DNA of 64,000 nt from a bacterium (GCA_028823995.1 JAPPFD010000025.1:1-64000); one strand, 5' to 3'; shown: positions 1-9,139, numbered from the stretch's first letter. Notes: generated from the letters alone by a model not told the origin. Made by a program: numbers and translations.

Positions 1-196
1 ATCAGCCCCAAGCATCACACACAGGGCCTACCAAACAAGGTAAGGGGGGGTGGTGCTGGGGATACCTGCCTGGCAACGGAGTGGGGGAACCCTCGTACCG
101 GCGCGCAGACTTCGTGAAGATTCAACTCTTTTTCATGCAAATACTAGCCTTAGATCGCAACAGTGTATACAATACAGCGTTTAGACTGAGGAAAAC

Positions 197-304
197 ATGA
201 AATCTACATGCAGAACTCGAGCGAGCAACGGCGGGCCGTCTGTTCGCTTGCCATCCAGCCGAGCAAACCTGCAGGCGGTCTGCGTGATGAACGGAGGAGA
301 CTGA
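197..304 (+). CDS. Possible 35-codon leader ORF
   Basis: A short reading frame starts with ATG nine bases after a purine-rich GAGG sequence at 188-191 and stops two bases before the ATG of the secreted-protein gene at 307. It spans nearly all of the untranslated leader, and its last codons overlap the strong ribosome-binding site GGAGGA (293-298) of the next gene. The peptide is basic and resembles nothing I recognise. It may be a translated leader that couples to the downstream gene, or chance. No regulatory motif was found. Confidence 0.25.
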   Translation: MKSTCRTRASNGGPSVRLPSSRANLQAVCVMNGGD

Positions 305-306
305 TC

Positions 307-1596
307 ATGAAGCGCACCATCAGATTGCCCATAGTCGTCGTTCTTTCCCTGGCCCTCGCTATGTCGGCTGTGGCGCCCGCGGTCACGCTGGCCCAGGAAG
401 GAACCAGCCCCGCCTGCGCCGCGGCCTACGCCGCGCTGGCGCGCTATTACGCGGGCGAGATCACCAAGGCGGAGGCGGATGCGGCCGTCGCGCTGTGTGA
501 GGCCGAGTCACAGGACCCGCCCGGGGACGGCCAGGGTGGAGGTTCCCCGCCGGGGGACGGCCAGGGTGGAGGTGGTCAGGGTGGAGGTGGTCAGGGCCAA
601 CCTCCTCAGAATCATGACGAATTCGGCGCGCCCACCGGTTCTAGCCCGGGCAGTAGCGGTCAGGGCCAGGGGCCGCGGGATCCAGAGCCGAACCGGGTGG
701 CCGTTGCTGTCACAGGGCATGAGTATCACGAGGAGTATCGCAAGAATCAGCAATACTGCGGCGACCGGAATCGGCCACGGGAGACGAACGGTATGTCCAG
801 CGGCCACGACCCCGAGTGGCCCGGTCAGTACGTGACCTGGCGATGTGATGGAAACCAATGGCAGGCGATCTCGTTTAGGGAAGTGTACACCCCCCCGGCT
901 ACGCCGCCTGAGCATATAGCCAGGAAGTGGATCGAGGCCCTCCTCAGAGCCAACAACCTGTCCGTGCTGACTCCCTCGTCCACCGGTATCTGCGTTATCA
1001 GGTGGTCGTACACCATTACCAGGAATCAGACCACTGTTGACTGGGGTTCCGGAGCGATACTGGATAGGTTCCCCTTTGTCCACGCCTCAGCCGGTTCCCA
1101 GAATGACAGGGGAGCGCAGTGGGTAGGGGACACCATCACGTTAAGAAACCCGGACTACGACTCGGCCGCCTGCCGTGAGCAACGACTGGCTGAGGCTCGG
1201 GCGGCAGCGTTGGCGCAGCGCGAAGAGGAGTGGCGTGTGAATGGTGTGCCAGCTCCGTACTGCGAAGTCCGGACGTTCGTCCCCCCGGTTCCCAGCAACT
1301 CAGACGATTTGGAAGACAGCCAGAAACAGACCAGGTACTACGTCGCGCATGTCATTCCGAATGCCGCTACGGGTGAGTTGGACGCGAGAACCCTGGTCAA
1401 TCACAGCGGGACTGCTCTCCATTGGAACGGTACGGCCGAGGGCAACCTCTGGAGTTCCGACGTGTATTTCGATCAGGGGGCTGTGATTAGCAAATTGGCG
1501 GAATTGTCGGATACGACAATTCCGGAGGAGGACCGAATTGATTGCAGTAGAACAAGTCACGACGCAGTGATTCCCGGCAGCTTGTTTACAAACTGA
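307..1596 (+). CDS. Secreted protein with Gly-rich linker, unknown function
   Basis: Unrecognised exported protein of 429 residues. The start at 307 is chosen over an in-frame ATG at 208 because it has GGAGGA six to ten bases upstream and gives a clean signal peptide (KR, then a hydrophobic stretch, cleavage near AQ/EG at residue 30). Residues 35-67 form a small helical segment with two cysteines. Residues 70-100 are a Gly/Gln/Pro linker encoded by near-identical tandem DNA units. The rest is a globular extracellular domain rich in Trp, Tyr and Cys. The stop overlaps the start of the next gene (TGATG), so the two are translationally coupled. The next gene is an SLH-repeat surface protein, so a shared cell-surface role is likely, but the function is unknown. 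Confidence 0.75.
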   Translation: MKRTIRLPIVVVLSLALAMSAVAPAVTLAQEGTSPACAAAYAALARYYAGEITKAEADAAVALCEAESQDPPGDGQGGGSPPGDGQGGGGQGGGGQGQPPQNHDEFGAPTGSSPGSSGQGQGPRDPEPNRVAVAVTGHEYHEEYRKNQQYCGDRNRPRETNGMSSGHDPEWPGQYVTWRCDGNQWQAISFREVYTPPATPPEHIARKWIEALLRANNLSVLTPSSTGICVIRWSYTITRNQTTVDWGSGAILDRFPFVHASAGSQNDRGAQWVGDTITLRNPDYDSAACREQRLAEARAAALAQREEEWRVNGVPAPYCEVRTFVPPVPSNSDDLEDSQKQTRYYVAHVIPNAATGELDARTLVNHSGTALHWNGTAEGNLWSSDVYFDQGAVISKLAELSDTTIPEEDRIDCSRTSHDAVIPGSLFTN

Positions 1597-2705
1597 TGGG
1601 CGGGAGTGAGTTCGCGGAGGGAGTTGACCGGGGGCGGTCGCGGTTGGGGGTACCGGTCCCATCCCGTCCGGGCCGGGGCAGGACCCGCCGCCGGGTCGCC
1701 GCCGTGGCGGTGGCTGCTGTGGTGCTGTGGGCGTCGGTACCGGTGGGTGCCGGCAGTCATCGCGCGGTTCGGACGCTGGACGTGGCGGCGGTCGATCCCG
1801 GCGGTGAGGTCGTGGTGACCGTGGAGGCGCAGGACTTCGGGCGCTTCGGGAGAGTTATAGAACTGTTGCCCGGTGGGTGGACCTATACGGGTTCGAGCCT
1901 GCCGGAGACGGCCGTCACGGTCGAGACGGGCAGGGTCAGGTTCCTGCTGTTGAATCTCGACCCATCGCAGCCGATGGTCTTCTGGTACACGGTGACAGCG
2001 CCGGACGCGGCGGGTACCCACGTTTTCTCGGGGGTGATCGAGGACTCCGACCGGGTTGCGGAAACCGTGGGCGGCGCCGGCCAGGTGGAGGTCCGCTCGA
2101 CCAGCGCGGCCCAGGGGTGCCTGCAAGGCGCCGGCGGTGCGGCCGGTCTGAGGTTCTGCGACGTGGCGGTGGGCGCCTACTACGAGACGCCGGTCACCTC
2201 TCTGCATGCCGATGGCGTCCTCGGCGGCACTCTGTGCGAGGAGGGGTTCTGCCCGTCGGAGCCGGTGCTCCGCAAGACCCTTGCGGTGTGGTTGGTCCGT
2301 CTCCTGGACGGCAAGAATCCCCAGCCGGTCATCCGGTCGAGGTTCGGTGATGTGGAACCGTCCGGTTTCCACGGCCGGTTCATCGAGCGGTTGGCGCAAC
2401 TGGGTGTGACCCGGGGATGCGGCGACGGGAACTTCTGCCCGGACGGGGTAGTGTCCCGTGCGGAGATGGCGGCCTTCCTGTCCCGCGCCTACCGGCTGGC
2501 CGCCGGGCTCGATCCCGGATTCGGTGATGTGGCGGACGACGCCTGGTACGCGGCCGACGTGTCCAAGCTGGCGGCGTCCGGAATCACCAAGGGATGCGAC
2601 GACGGGCTGTTCTGCCCGGGCCGCGACACCACGCGCGGAGAGTTGGCCACATTCCTGCACCGCGCCGAGACGGCAAAGGCCTCCACGAGCCAGGGCGGTA
2701 GCTAG
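1596..2705 (+). CDS. Surface protein with three SLH-like repeats
   Basis: 369-residue exported protein. An Arg-rich N-terminus (residues 10-33) precedes one hydrophobic segment (33-52) that is either a signal peptide or a membrane anchor. Residues 60-160 look like a DUF11-type beta-sandwich domain. From about residue 185 there are three S-layer-homology-like repeats, each with an F-x-D-V opening, a middle L-x-x-x-G-I/V-T-x-G-C and an F-C-P motif followed by R-x-E/Q-M/L-A-x-F. SLH repeats normally bind secondary cell-wall polymers. The same repeat type recurs at 15817-17448 and 58472-60181. Its ATG overlaps the upstream stop codon, indicating an operon. The enzymatic role, if any, is not visible. 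Confidence 0.8.
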   Translation: MGGSEFAEGVDRGRSRLGVPVPSRPGRGRTRRRVAAVAVAAVVLWASVPVGAGSHRAVRTLDVAAVDPGGEVVVTVEAQDFGRFGRVIELLPGGWTYTGSSLPETAVTVETGRVRFLLLNLDPSQPMVFWYTVTAPDAAGTHVFSGVIEDSDRVAETVGGAGQVEVRSTSAAQGCLQGAGGAAGLRFCDVAVGAYYETPVTSLHADGVLGGTLCEEGFCPSEPVLRKTLAVWLVRLLDGKNPQPVIRSRFGDVEPSGFHGRFIERLAQLGVTRGCGDGNFCPDGVVSRAEMAAFLSRAYRLAAGLDPGFGDVADDAWYAADVSKLAASGITKGCDDGLFCPGRDTTRGELATFLHRAETAKASTSQGGS

Positions 2706-2914
2706 CTGAAACCGGCGCCGGCCGCCAATGGCTCACATCACGGAAAACTGAACAAGGGGTCATCATCGTCACCGCCGGTGGTGGCCCCTGTCGCTCGATA
2801 CAACACTCAAGCAACCGGATGCGCCGTCTGCCGATCAGCCGGGGTAGTAGCCCCAACAGTCGCTGCACGTCAGGGACCGGATACACTGAGAGGTCACCGA
2901 CCGGGAGGAGCGAC

Positions 2915-4558
2915 ATGCCGGCCTTAGCGTATGCCCGGGGCGACACTGCAACGCCCCTGTTGGAGGAGACCATCGGCCGGAACCTCGAGTCGATGGTCGT
3001 CCGTTTCCCCGACCGGGACGCCCTGGTCTCGATGCACCAGGGAATCCGCCAGACCTACCGGGAGTTCAACCGGTCGGTGGACCTGCTGGCCATGGGCCTG
3101 CTCCGCCTGGGCCTGGAGGTGGGCGACCGGGTGGGCATCTGGAGCCCGAACTGCGCGGAGTGGGTGTGGCTCCAGTACGCCACCGCCAAGGTGGGCGTGG
3201 TCCTGGTGAACCTCAACCCCGCCTACCGGACCCACGAGGTGCGCTACGCCCTGGCGCAGTCGGGTTGCCGGGCGCTGGTGGCGGCCCAGCGGCACCTGTC
3301 TTCGGACTACCGGGCCATGGTCTCGGAGGTCCGCGCCGAACTGGATGCTCTGGAGCGGGTGATCTTCCTCGATACCCCCGAGTGGGACGCTCTGATGGAA
3401 CCGGGCGACGACGGCATGGAGGGCGTCCTGGCCGAGCGTATGGCCGGTCTGCACCACGACGACCCCATCAACATCCAGTTCACATCCGGCACCACCGGGT
3501 TCCCCAAGGGCGCCACCCTCAGCCACTCCAACATCTTGAACAACGGCTTCTTCGTGGGGGAGGCCTGCGCCTACACCGAGGTGGACCGGGTGTGCATCCC
3601 GGTCCCGATGTATCACTGCTTCGGGATGGTGCTGGGCACCCTGGCCTGCACCCCCCACGGGTCGGCGATCGTCTTCCCGGGACCGGGGTTCGATCCCGCC
3701 GAGGTACTGGCGGCGGTGGCGGGGGAGCGGTGCACCAGCCTGTACGGGGTGCCGACCATGTTCATCGCCGAGTTGGCCCATCCCGACCTCGAGTCTTCCG
3801 ACCTGTCGTCGCTCCGCACCGGGATCATGGCCGGGTCTCCCTGCCCGGTGGAGGTGATGAAACAGGTCATCTCTGACATGCACATGACCGACGTGACCAT
3901 CGCCTACGGGATGACCGAGACCTCGCCGGTGTCCACCCAGACCTACACCACCGATTCGATCGAGAGACGGGTCTCCACGGTGGGCCGGGTCCATCCCCAC
4001 GTCGAGATCAAGATCATCGACCCGGGGTCGGGCGAGACCGTGGAGCGGGGGACCGACGGGGAACTGTGCACCCGCGGCTACTCGGTGATGCTGGGCTACT
4101 GGGACGACCCGGAGAAGACCGCCGAGGCGATCGACGCCGACGGCTGGATGCACACCGGCGACCTGGCGGTCATGGACTCAGAGGGCTTTGTGAACATCGT
4201 CGGGCGGATCAAGGACATGATCATCCGGGGAGGGGAGAACATCTACCCGAGAGAGATCGAGGAGTACCTGTACGGGCACCCGGCCGTCGAGGACGTGCAG
4301 GTGATCGGCGTCCCCGACGTCAAGTACGGCGAGCAGGTGATGGCCTGGGTGAAACTCCGGGAAGGCGCCGAAGCCACCGCCGAGGACGTCAAGGAGTTCT
4401 GCCGGGGCCGCATCGCCCACTTCAAGGTCCCCCGGTACGTGAAGTTCGTCAAAGACTTCCCGATGACCGCCACCGGCAAGATCCGCAAAGTAGAGATGCG
4501 CGAAGTCTCCATCGCCGAACTGGCACTGGAAGAGGCCGCGGACATCGAATCCGCCTAG
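2915..4558 (+). CDS. Fatty-acyl-CoA synthetase (AMP-binding)
   Basis: Adenylate-forming enzyme of 547 residues that activates a carboxylic acid to its CoA thioester using ATP. The AMP-binding signature [10 protein letters not shown] lies near residue 189. The hinge/A8 region [16 protein letters not shown] is near 430, and the catalytic lysine motif TGKIRK near 520. The start at 2915 is supported by GGGAGGAG at 2903-2910; an in-frame ATG at 2819 lacks this. The sequence is closest in style to the medium/long-chain ACSF2/FadD group. It stands alone, with no co-directional beta-oxidation gene next to it, so the acyl substrate cannot be assigned. A second FadD-type ligase occurs at 22308-24176. 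Confidence 0.92.
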   Translation: MPALAYARGDTATPLLEETIGRNLESMVVRFPDRDALVSMHQGIRQTYREFNRSVDLLAMGLLRLGLEVGDRVGIWSPNCAEWVWLQYATAKVGVVLVNLNPAYRTHEVRYALAQSGCRALVAAQRHLSSDYRAMVSEVRAELDALERVIFLDTPEWDALMEPGDDGMEGVLAERMAGLHHDDPINIQFTSGTTGFPKGATLSHSNILNNGFFVGEACAYTEVDRVCIPVPMYHCFGMVLGTLACTPHGSAIVFPGPGFDPAEVLAAVAGERCTSLYGVPTMFIAELAHPDLESSDLSSLRTGIMAGSPCPVEVMKQVISDMHMTDVTIAYGMTETSPVSTQTYTTDSIERRVSTVGRVHPHVEIKIIDPGSGETVERGTDGELCTRGYSVMLGYWDDPEKTAEAIDADGWMHTGDLAVMDSEGFVNIVGRIKDMIIRGGENIYPREIEEYLYGHPAVEDVQVIGVPDVKYGEQVMAWVKLREGAEATAEDVKEFCRGRIAHFKVPRYVKFVKDFPMTATGKIRKVEMREVSIAELALEEAADIESA

Positions 4559-4624
4559 CTATTGAAGATCGATTCAGAGGCTAAGGGATGCTGTTGGAGG
4601 CTGGAGAATGCTATTGTTGCTCCT

Positions 4625-4912
4625 ATGGGGTTCACGGAGGACGACATTCATCGTTTGAGCAAGTTGGGTAGCAACCCGCAAAACTGGGAGCCTGCCGATC
4701 CCGACGCCAGGGACCGAGGGCACCGAATAGCGCAGGCCATTGCGGACTCCTACACCGATGAGGACTGGAAGTTCCTTCTCAACACGCTTAGCCCCTCGCA
4801 GGCTGCTCACCAGATCTCCCACCGTCCACCGGAGGACCGCGAGCGTCTCTTGCGTTTCATTGAATCCGAACGCCGGGCGGAAGTGCAATCCTTGCTGATA
4901 GTTGCCGCTTGA
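4625..4912 (+). CDS. Small protein, candidate antitoxin
   Basis: Unrecognised protein of about 95 residues, acidic at the N-terminus and helical. The ATG at 4625 is preferred over a TTG at 4562, although neither has a good ribosome-binding site. The C-terminal half (residues 50-95) has the pattern AA-x-x-I-S-x-x-P-x-E-DR-x-RLL followed by a hydrophobic tail. A similar pattern appears in the small protein at 8843-9139, which suggests the two belong to one family. The stop is nine bases before the next gene, whose product resembles small toxins. The pairing of a small helical protein with a small basic-aromatic partner is typical of type II toxin-antitoxin modules, but the assignment is inference. 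Confidence 0.5.
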   Translation: MGFTEDDIHRLSKLGSNPQNWEPADPDARDRGHRIAQAIADSYTDEDWKFLLNTLSPSQAAHQISHRPPEDRERLLRFIESERRAEVQSLLIVAA

Positions 4913-4921
4913 GGCCAATTC

Positions 4922-5212
4922 GTGCGGGAAACCCCCTATATCGCCGCGTCGGCTTGCAGACACGGCATTACTCCCTTCGACATTCAATCCGTTTTGAATG
5001 CTCCTATTGAGATTGTCCGGTTGACGGATTTGGAGAGGAATGACCAGGACGATCTATCGGCTCGAGAGCGTGAGGGGGTGGAGCGGCCGAACGTCGATGT
5101 GTACGCCGGCTTGGGGGTATACCAACAGAGACTGGTGGTTTTCGTTGACAGGTTTGAGAATCAGGCATTCCACGCCGAACCCGGCGACCGGAACTTCGGA
5201 TGGATGTTCTAA
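4922..5212 (+). CDS. Small protein, candidate toxin of the pair
   Basis: 96 residues from a GTG start. Residues 8-25 read A-x-x-x-x-HGIT-x-x-DI-x-x-VLN-x-P, followed by a beta-rich part with an R-L-V-V-F-V-D strand. This layout (A..HGI..DI...L..P followed by two or three strands) is seen in small BrnT/DUF4258-like toxin families. I cannot confirm membership and see no catalytic signature. It lies nine bases behind the small gene at 4625 and probably shares its transcript. Together they look like a toxin-antitoxin-type module. The alternative is two uncharacterised proteins of unrelated function. Confidence 0.5.
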   Translation: MRETPYIAASACRHGITPFDIQSVLNAPIEIVRLTDLERNDQDDLSAREREGVERPNVDVYAGLGVYQQRLVVFVDRFENQAFHAEPGDRNFGWMF

Positions 5213-5266
5213 CGAACGGCGCCGGATTAGGTCGCGACTCTATCACCCGGTGACGTCGAGCTGACC

Positions 5267-6019
5267 CTATTGCTGGCGGCTTCCTTTCGAAGACCGTCTT
5301 ATGAAGAGTTGTTTGTGTCCGCTGATCGCTCTCTCACTGGTTTCGAACTGGTCGGGTTCCGACTTGACGAGGAGCGACAGTCGTGAGTATCCGTAGGTCC
5401 GGGGGTCGAAGGCGGGATCCAGTTTGCGGATCTGGCTGCCGACAATGCTGAGCATCACCCAGCCGTCCTCTTCTATCCCGGTCTCTATGGCGGTCTCCAC
5501 GGCGCGGCTTACCGTGCCGGTCCACTTCGAGGGTTTGGGCGGTATGGGTCGGTCATCGGGAGTCTGCTCCGACGAGGTGAGGTTCTCGGTGTAGACGAAC
5601 ACCTCGCAGGCGTTGACCAGAGAGTTGGGAGTCTGCATGCGGCCTATCCCCATCACGAACAGTCCGCCCTCCCGTATGCGGGTGGCCAGCCTGGTGTAGT
5701 CGCTGTCGCTGGACACTATGCAGAACCCGTCGACCGTCCCGGTGTGCAGAAGGTCCATGGCGTCGATGATCAAGGCGCTGTCGGTGGCGTTCTTGCCCAC
5801 CGTGTACCGGAACTGTTGAATGGGCTGGATGGCGTAGGTCTGCAGGACCTCTTTCCATCCCAGCATGTGGGGCGTCGTCCAGTCTCCGTAGATGCGCCTG
5901 GTGGTGATGCTGCCGTGCTTGGCCACCTCGGTCAGGATGGGCTCGATGAGGGAGGGCTGTGCGTTGTCCCCGTCCACCAGCAACGCGATGTGATTGGGGC
6001 CTGAATCCTGCGGAGGCAT
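5267..6019 (-). CDS. NYN-domain RNase with C-terminal OST-HTH/LOTUS domain
   Basis: 250 residues. The N-terminal NYN (PIN-like nuclease) domain contains LLVDGDNA (acidic residues D16 and D18), a central NATDSALIIDAMDLL (D80, D86) and SSDSDYTRLATRIRE (D105, D107). These are the conserved metal-binding acidic positions of the LabA/NYN family. Residues 175-245 form a winged-helix-like OST-HTH (LOTUS) domain, known in this family to bind RNA. The protein is predicted to be a cytoplasmic single-strand RNA endonuclease. The gene is monocistronic and faces the small pair at 4625-5212 tail to tail. Its biological target is unknown. Confidence 0.88.
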   Translation of the reverse strand: MPPQDSGPNHIALLVDGDNAQPSLIEPILTEVAKHGSITTRRIYGDWTTPHMLGWKEVLQTYAIQPIQQFRYTVGKNATDSALIIDAMDLLHTGTVDGFCIVSSDSDYTRLATRIREGGLFVMGIGRMQTPNSLVNACEVFVYTENLTSSEQTPDDRPIPPKPSKWTGTVSRAVETAIETGIEEDGWVMLSIVGSQIRKLDPAFDPRTYGYSRLSLLVKSEPDQFETSERAISGHKQLFIRRSSKGSRQQ

Positions 6020-6159
6020 GGACGGAAGCCTACCTTCAGCTATGACGGTTCACCCCTCCCTACCAAGGGGTCTGCGGCGCTTCAGCCAGGGGCAGAGGTT
6101 TCGATTCGTTGCCTTGGCTTACCCGCAGGCGGTTAGCGACACATGCCCACTATTATTAG

Positions 6160-6178
6160 ACTGGTCAATATAACTGGT
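6160..6178 (+). promoter_or_regulatory. Direct repeat upstream of vapBC, operator candidate
   Basis: Two copies of ACTGGT (6160-6165 and 6173-6178), 13 bases apart start to start, lie just before the vapB ribosome-binding site. A TATTAT at 6151-6156 could be a -10 box. VapB-type antitoxins usually autoregulate by binding such repeats. This is inference from position. Confidence 0.35.
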
Positions 6179-6188
6179 TGGAGAAATC

Positions 6189-6443
6189 ATGCGTCAGGTG
6201 CAAGCCACAGAGGCCAAGACCCGTTTGGCCGCCCTGCTCCGGGAGGTGGAGCGCGGCGAGGCCATCGAGATCACTCGTCACGGTAAAGCCGTCGCACACC
6301 TGGTACCGGCCGATGCCCGGAACCTGGCAGAACGCAAGAAGGCAGTGGAGAAGCTTCGGCAACTCCGCGCCGGGTGGGGAGATCACGTCCCCTTTAGTGT
6401 CGAGGAAATACTGGCAGCCCGCCATCAGGGCCACCGGGCGTGA
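6189..6443 (+). CDS. Phd/YefM-type antitoxin (VapB)
   Basis: 84 residues beginning RQVQATEAKTRLAALLREVE, the typical Phd/YefM fold opening, followed by GEAIEITRHGKAVAHLVP, the conserved strand-turn-strand of that family. The C-terminal 30 residues would be the toxin-neutralising tail. GGAG at 6180-6183 serves as ribosome-binding site for the ATG at 6189. It overlaps the PIN-domain toxin gene by four bases (GTGA). The pair is expected to act in the cytoplasm as a type II toxin-antitoxin system with the antitoxin also repressing its own promoter. Confidence 0.9.
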   Translation: MRQVQATEAKTRLAALLREVERGEAIEITRHGKAVAHLVPADARNLAERKKAVEKLRQLRAGWGDHVPFSVEEILAARHQGHRA

Positions 6444-6844
6444 GGGATCTGGTTGTCGACGCGTCAGTGGCAGGCGCCTGGTTCCTCGGTGAACCATCCG
6501 CTCTTGCTGACATGGCGCTGGCTCGCCTGGAGGAAGATGGCGCGGTTGTTCCACAGATCTGGCACTTGGAGGTGCGTAACGCCGTGTTGACCGCTGAGCG
6601 ACGCTCCCGGCTCTCCGCAGCGCAGATGACAGACAGTCTGCTGGTACTCAGACACCTGCCTATCCGGACCGACAGCGGTCTGGACCTGGCTGTGGCTTTT
6701 GACTTGGCCCGAATCCATACCCTGTCCTTCTACGACGCGGTCTACCTGGAACTGGTGAAAAGGACGGATGGAGAACTGGCGACTTTGGATAGGGCGCTCC
6801 ACGGGGCCGCAGTCACCGAAGCCGTCTCGGTAATGGGGGACTAA
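6440..6844 (+). CDS. vapC: PIN-domain ribonuclease toxin (VapC)
   Basis: 134 residues with all PIN-domain acidic residues visible: D7 in LVVDASV, E44 in HLEVRN, D99 in SFYDAVYLEL and D117 in ATLDRAL. VapC toxins cleave tRNA or rRNA in a metal-dependent manner. The GTG start overlaps the antitoxin stop, as is usual for this operon type. The length matches the family. Target RNA cannot be predicted. Confidence 0.92.
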   Translation: MRDLVVDASVAGAWFLGEPSALADMALARLEEDGAVVPQIWHLEVRNAVLTAERRSRLSAAQMTDSLLVLRHLPIRTDSGLDLAVAFDLARIHTLSFYDAVYLELVKRTDGELATLDRALHGAAVTEAVSVMGD

Positions 6845-6890
6845 CCCTCCGCCCGCCCTGAAAGGGGCCAAGCCGGCGGGGTATCTTGGA

Positions 6891-8807
6891 ATGCCTAGGA
6901 GGAAAGTGAATACAGTAACCGGAGAAGGCAAGCCGCAGGCGAAGAGGTTGGTGCGTCGGATCGTCGGGGCCTTTGGTCCCTATTGGCCGGTTGTCACCCT
7001 GGTGGGTCTCTTGATTCTCATCACGGCCGGCATCGGGGTGGTGAACCCGCTCCTGATCCGGGTGGTGTTCGACTCGGCGCTGTTTCCCGAAAGCGGCGGT
7101 CCGGACTTGAACCTGCTGTGGGTCCTGGCCGCAGTGATGGCGGGGATCACCGTGGTCGGCGGCCTGCTGGGAATCTGGCACACCTACCTGACCAACCAGG
7201 TCGGCCAGCGGGTGATGGGCGACCTCAGGGAGCGTCTGTACCGTCACCTTCAACGCCAGCCGCTCAGTTTCTTCACCGACACCCGTACCGGGGAGATTCA
7301 GTCCCGGGTGGCCAACGATGTGGGGGGCGTCCAGACGGTGGTGACCAACACCGTCTCCGACACCATCGGCAACCTGGTCATCTTCATCAGCACCCTGGTG
7401 GCCATGACCATCCTGTCATGGCAGTTAGCCCTTATCTCGGTGGCCATGGCGCCGGTGTTCGCCCTCATGTCCCGGTACGTGGGACAGCGGCGCCGCAGGG
7501 TGACGGCGGAGGCCCAGGAGTCCAAGGCCGAGATGACGGCCATCACCCAGGAGACCCTGTCGGTGTCGGGGATCACGCTGTCCAAGCTGTTCGGACGCCA
7601 GGACCACGAGATACGCAGGTTCAGCCTGGAGAACCAGAGGCTGTTGGACCTGTCCGTGCGCCAGCAGATCACCGGCCAGTCCTTCTGGGCGGTGATGCAG
7701 ATATTCTTCTCGGTGTCGCCGGTGGTCATCTACCTGCTGGCGGGATACCTCATCTCGGGAGGCAGCCCGGAGGGGATCACCGCCGGGACGATCGTGGCGT
7801 TCACCACTCTGCAGAGCCGCCTCTACTTTCCCATCTCCAGCCTCTTGCAGGTCTCGGTGGAGATACAGTCTTCCCTGGCCCTGTTCGAGCGGATATTCGG
7901 GTACCTGGACATCGTCCCGAAGATCACCAATGCTCCGCTGGCCAGAGACCTCAGGCCCGAGGAGACCGAGGGCAGGGTCACCTTCGATTCCGTGCGGATG
8001 AGCTACCGGGCGGAGGCGGTGAACGGCTCTGCGGGGACCGCGCCCGAGAATGGGCACCACTGGGCGTTGGACGGTATCAGCTTCGATGTGCAACCGGGCC
8101 AGTTGGCCGCCTTCGTCGGTCCCAGCGGGGCGGGCAAGACCTCCATCACCTACCTGATTTCCAGGCTGTACGACGCCACCGAGGGCGCGGTGCGCATCGA
8201 CGGGGTGGACGTGCGGGACATCCAACTCTCGTCGCTGTCGAATCTGATCGGCTACGTCACCCAGGACAGTTTCCTCTTCCACACAACGGTTCGCGACAAC
8301 CTGCTGTACGGCGCGCCGGACGCCACCCAGTCCGAGATCGAGGAGGCGGCCCGGGCCGCGTTCATCCACGACCGCATCATGACGTTGCCGGAGGGATACG
8401 AGACAGTGGTGGGGGAGCAGGGCTACCGGTTCTCGGGAGGCGAGAGGCAGCGGCTCTCCATCGCCCGGGTCATCCTGCACCGGCCCAAGATACTGATACT
8501 CGACGAGGCGACGTCAGCCCTGGACATCTCCAGTGAGCGATACATCCAGGCAGCCCTGGAGCCGCTCAGAAAAGACAGGACCACCATCGCAATAGCGCAC
8601 CGGCTGTCCACCATCGTGGCCGCGGACACCATTTACGTCATCGACCGGGGACGCATCGTGGAGCAGGGGACCCATGAAGAACTCCTGGCGCTCTGCGGAC
8701 TCTACGCCCAGCTATACCAGCAACAATTCGGCGGCGGCACGGTGGAGTGCCTCTGCGAGGACGGGATCGTCATGGCCGACGGCACCCTGGTCCCCACCGT
8801 GGCATGA
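6891..8807 (+). CDS. ABC exporter, fused membrane and ATPase domains
   Basis: About 638 residues. The N-terminal half has six predicted membrane helices in an ABC-exporter type-1 domain (residues 20-340). The C-terminal ATPase has Walker A GPSGAGKTS (about residue 412), signature SGGERQRLS, Walker B ILILDEATSAL and an H-loop AIAHRLST. It probably works as a homodimer or half-transporter exporting lipid, drug or peptide. Start choice is uncertain: ATG 6891 has only a weak upstream GGCGGGG, whereas AGGAGG at 6897-6902 lies just three bases before an in-frame GTG at 6906. The C-terminus has an unusual tail of about 25 residues with ECLCEDG after the usual end. No partner half is nearby. Confidence 0.9.
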   Translation: MPRRKVNTVTGEGKPQAKRLVRRIVGAFGPYWPVVTLVGLLILITAGIGVVNPLLIRVVFDSALFPESGGPDLNLLWVLAAVMAGITVVGGLLGIWHTYLTNQVGQRVMGDLRERLYRHLQRQPLSFFTDTRTGEIQSRVANDVGGVQTVVTNTVSDTIGNLVIFISTLVAMTILSWQLALISVAMAPVFALMSRYVGQRRRRVTAEAQESKAEMTAITQETLSVSGITLSKLFGRQDHEIRRFSLENQRLLDLSVRQQITGQSFWAVMQIFFSVSPVVIYLLAGYLISGGSPEGITAGTIVAFTTLQSRLYFPISSLLQVSVEIQSSLALFERIFGYLDIVPKITNAPLARDLRPEETEGRVTFDSVRMSYRAEAVNGSAGTAPENGHHWALDGISFDVQPGQLAAFVGPSGAGKTSITYLISRLYDATEGAVRIDGVDVRDIQLSSLSNLIGYVTQDSFLFHTTVRDNLLYGAPDATQSEIEEAARAAFIHDRIMTLPEGYETVVGEQGYRFSGGERQRLSIARVILHRPKILILDEATSALDISSERYIQAALEPLRKDRTTIAIAHRLSTIVAADTIYVIDRGRIVEQGTHEELLALCGLYAQLYQQQFGGGTVECLCEDGIVMADGTLVPTVA

Positions 8808-8842
8808 AGCCCGTCGGACGAATGTCCTCTATGTCAATGACG

Positions 8843-9139
8843 TCAAGCCACCCCCACGGACAACAGCGAAACGATCTCTTCGGCTAGCTCATTCGGCACT
8901 TGAGAAAGCAACCGGTCCCTGTCGGGTGCGGGCATCTGGGCTAGCCGTCTCGCTGAAACGTGGGTGGGGAAGTGAAGGATGTCCTCTATCTGCTTGTCGA
9001 AGGGGCGCTTGAAGAACATCGAGTCTGCCAGAGCAGTGACGAGGGATTCCTCCTCGGGGGTGGGGGGCCTACCTCCCGTGTCGCGGAAGTCCACATCGGG
9101 GCCGTCGCAAAGAGCAATGACTTCAGCCTCGTTCACACT
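8843..9139 (-). CDS. Small protein, possible relative of the 4625 gene
   Basis: About 98 residues if started at the GTG at 9139; the frame stays open further upstream but becomes low-quality. Residues 25-98 look protein-like and acidic. The last 45 residues carry A-R-R-L-A-x-M-P-x-x-DR-x-RLL and end in a SLL-x-V stretch. This parallels the C-terminal half of the protein at 4625-4912 (AHQIS-x-x-P-x-E-DR-x-RLL, ending SLLIV). No toxin-like gene follows it, so it may be an orphan antitoxin or a remnant. The remaining 210 bases to the next gene hold nothing I can identify. Confidence 0.4.
   Translation of the reverse strand, partial: SVNEAEVIALCDGPDVDFRDTGGRPPTPEEESLVTALADSMFFKRPFDKQIEDILHFPTHVSARRLAQMPAPDRDRLLSQVPNELAEEIVSLLSVGVA

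Noticed and set aside
121-180. Possible promoter with TATACAAT before the first gene
   Set aside because: No -35 box at suitable spacing; too weak to list as a feature.
1557-2660. Long minus-strand frame across the SLH gene
   Set aside because: Opposite strand encodes clear SLH repeats; this frame is their shadow.
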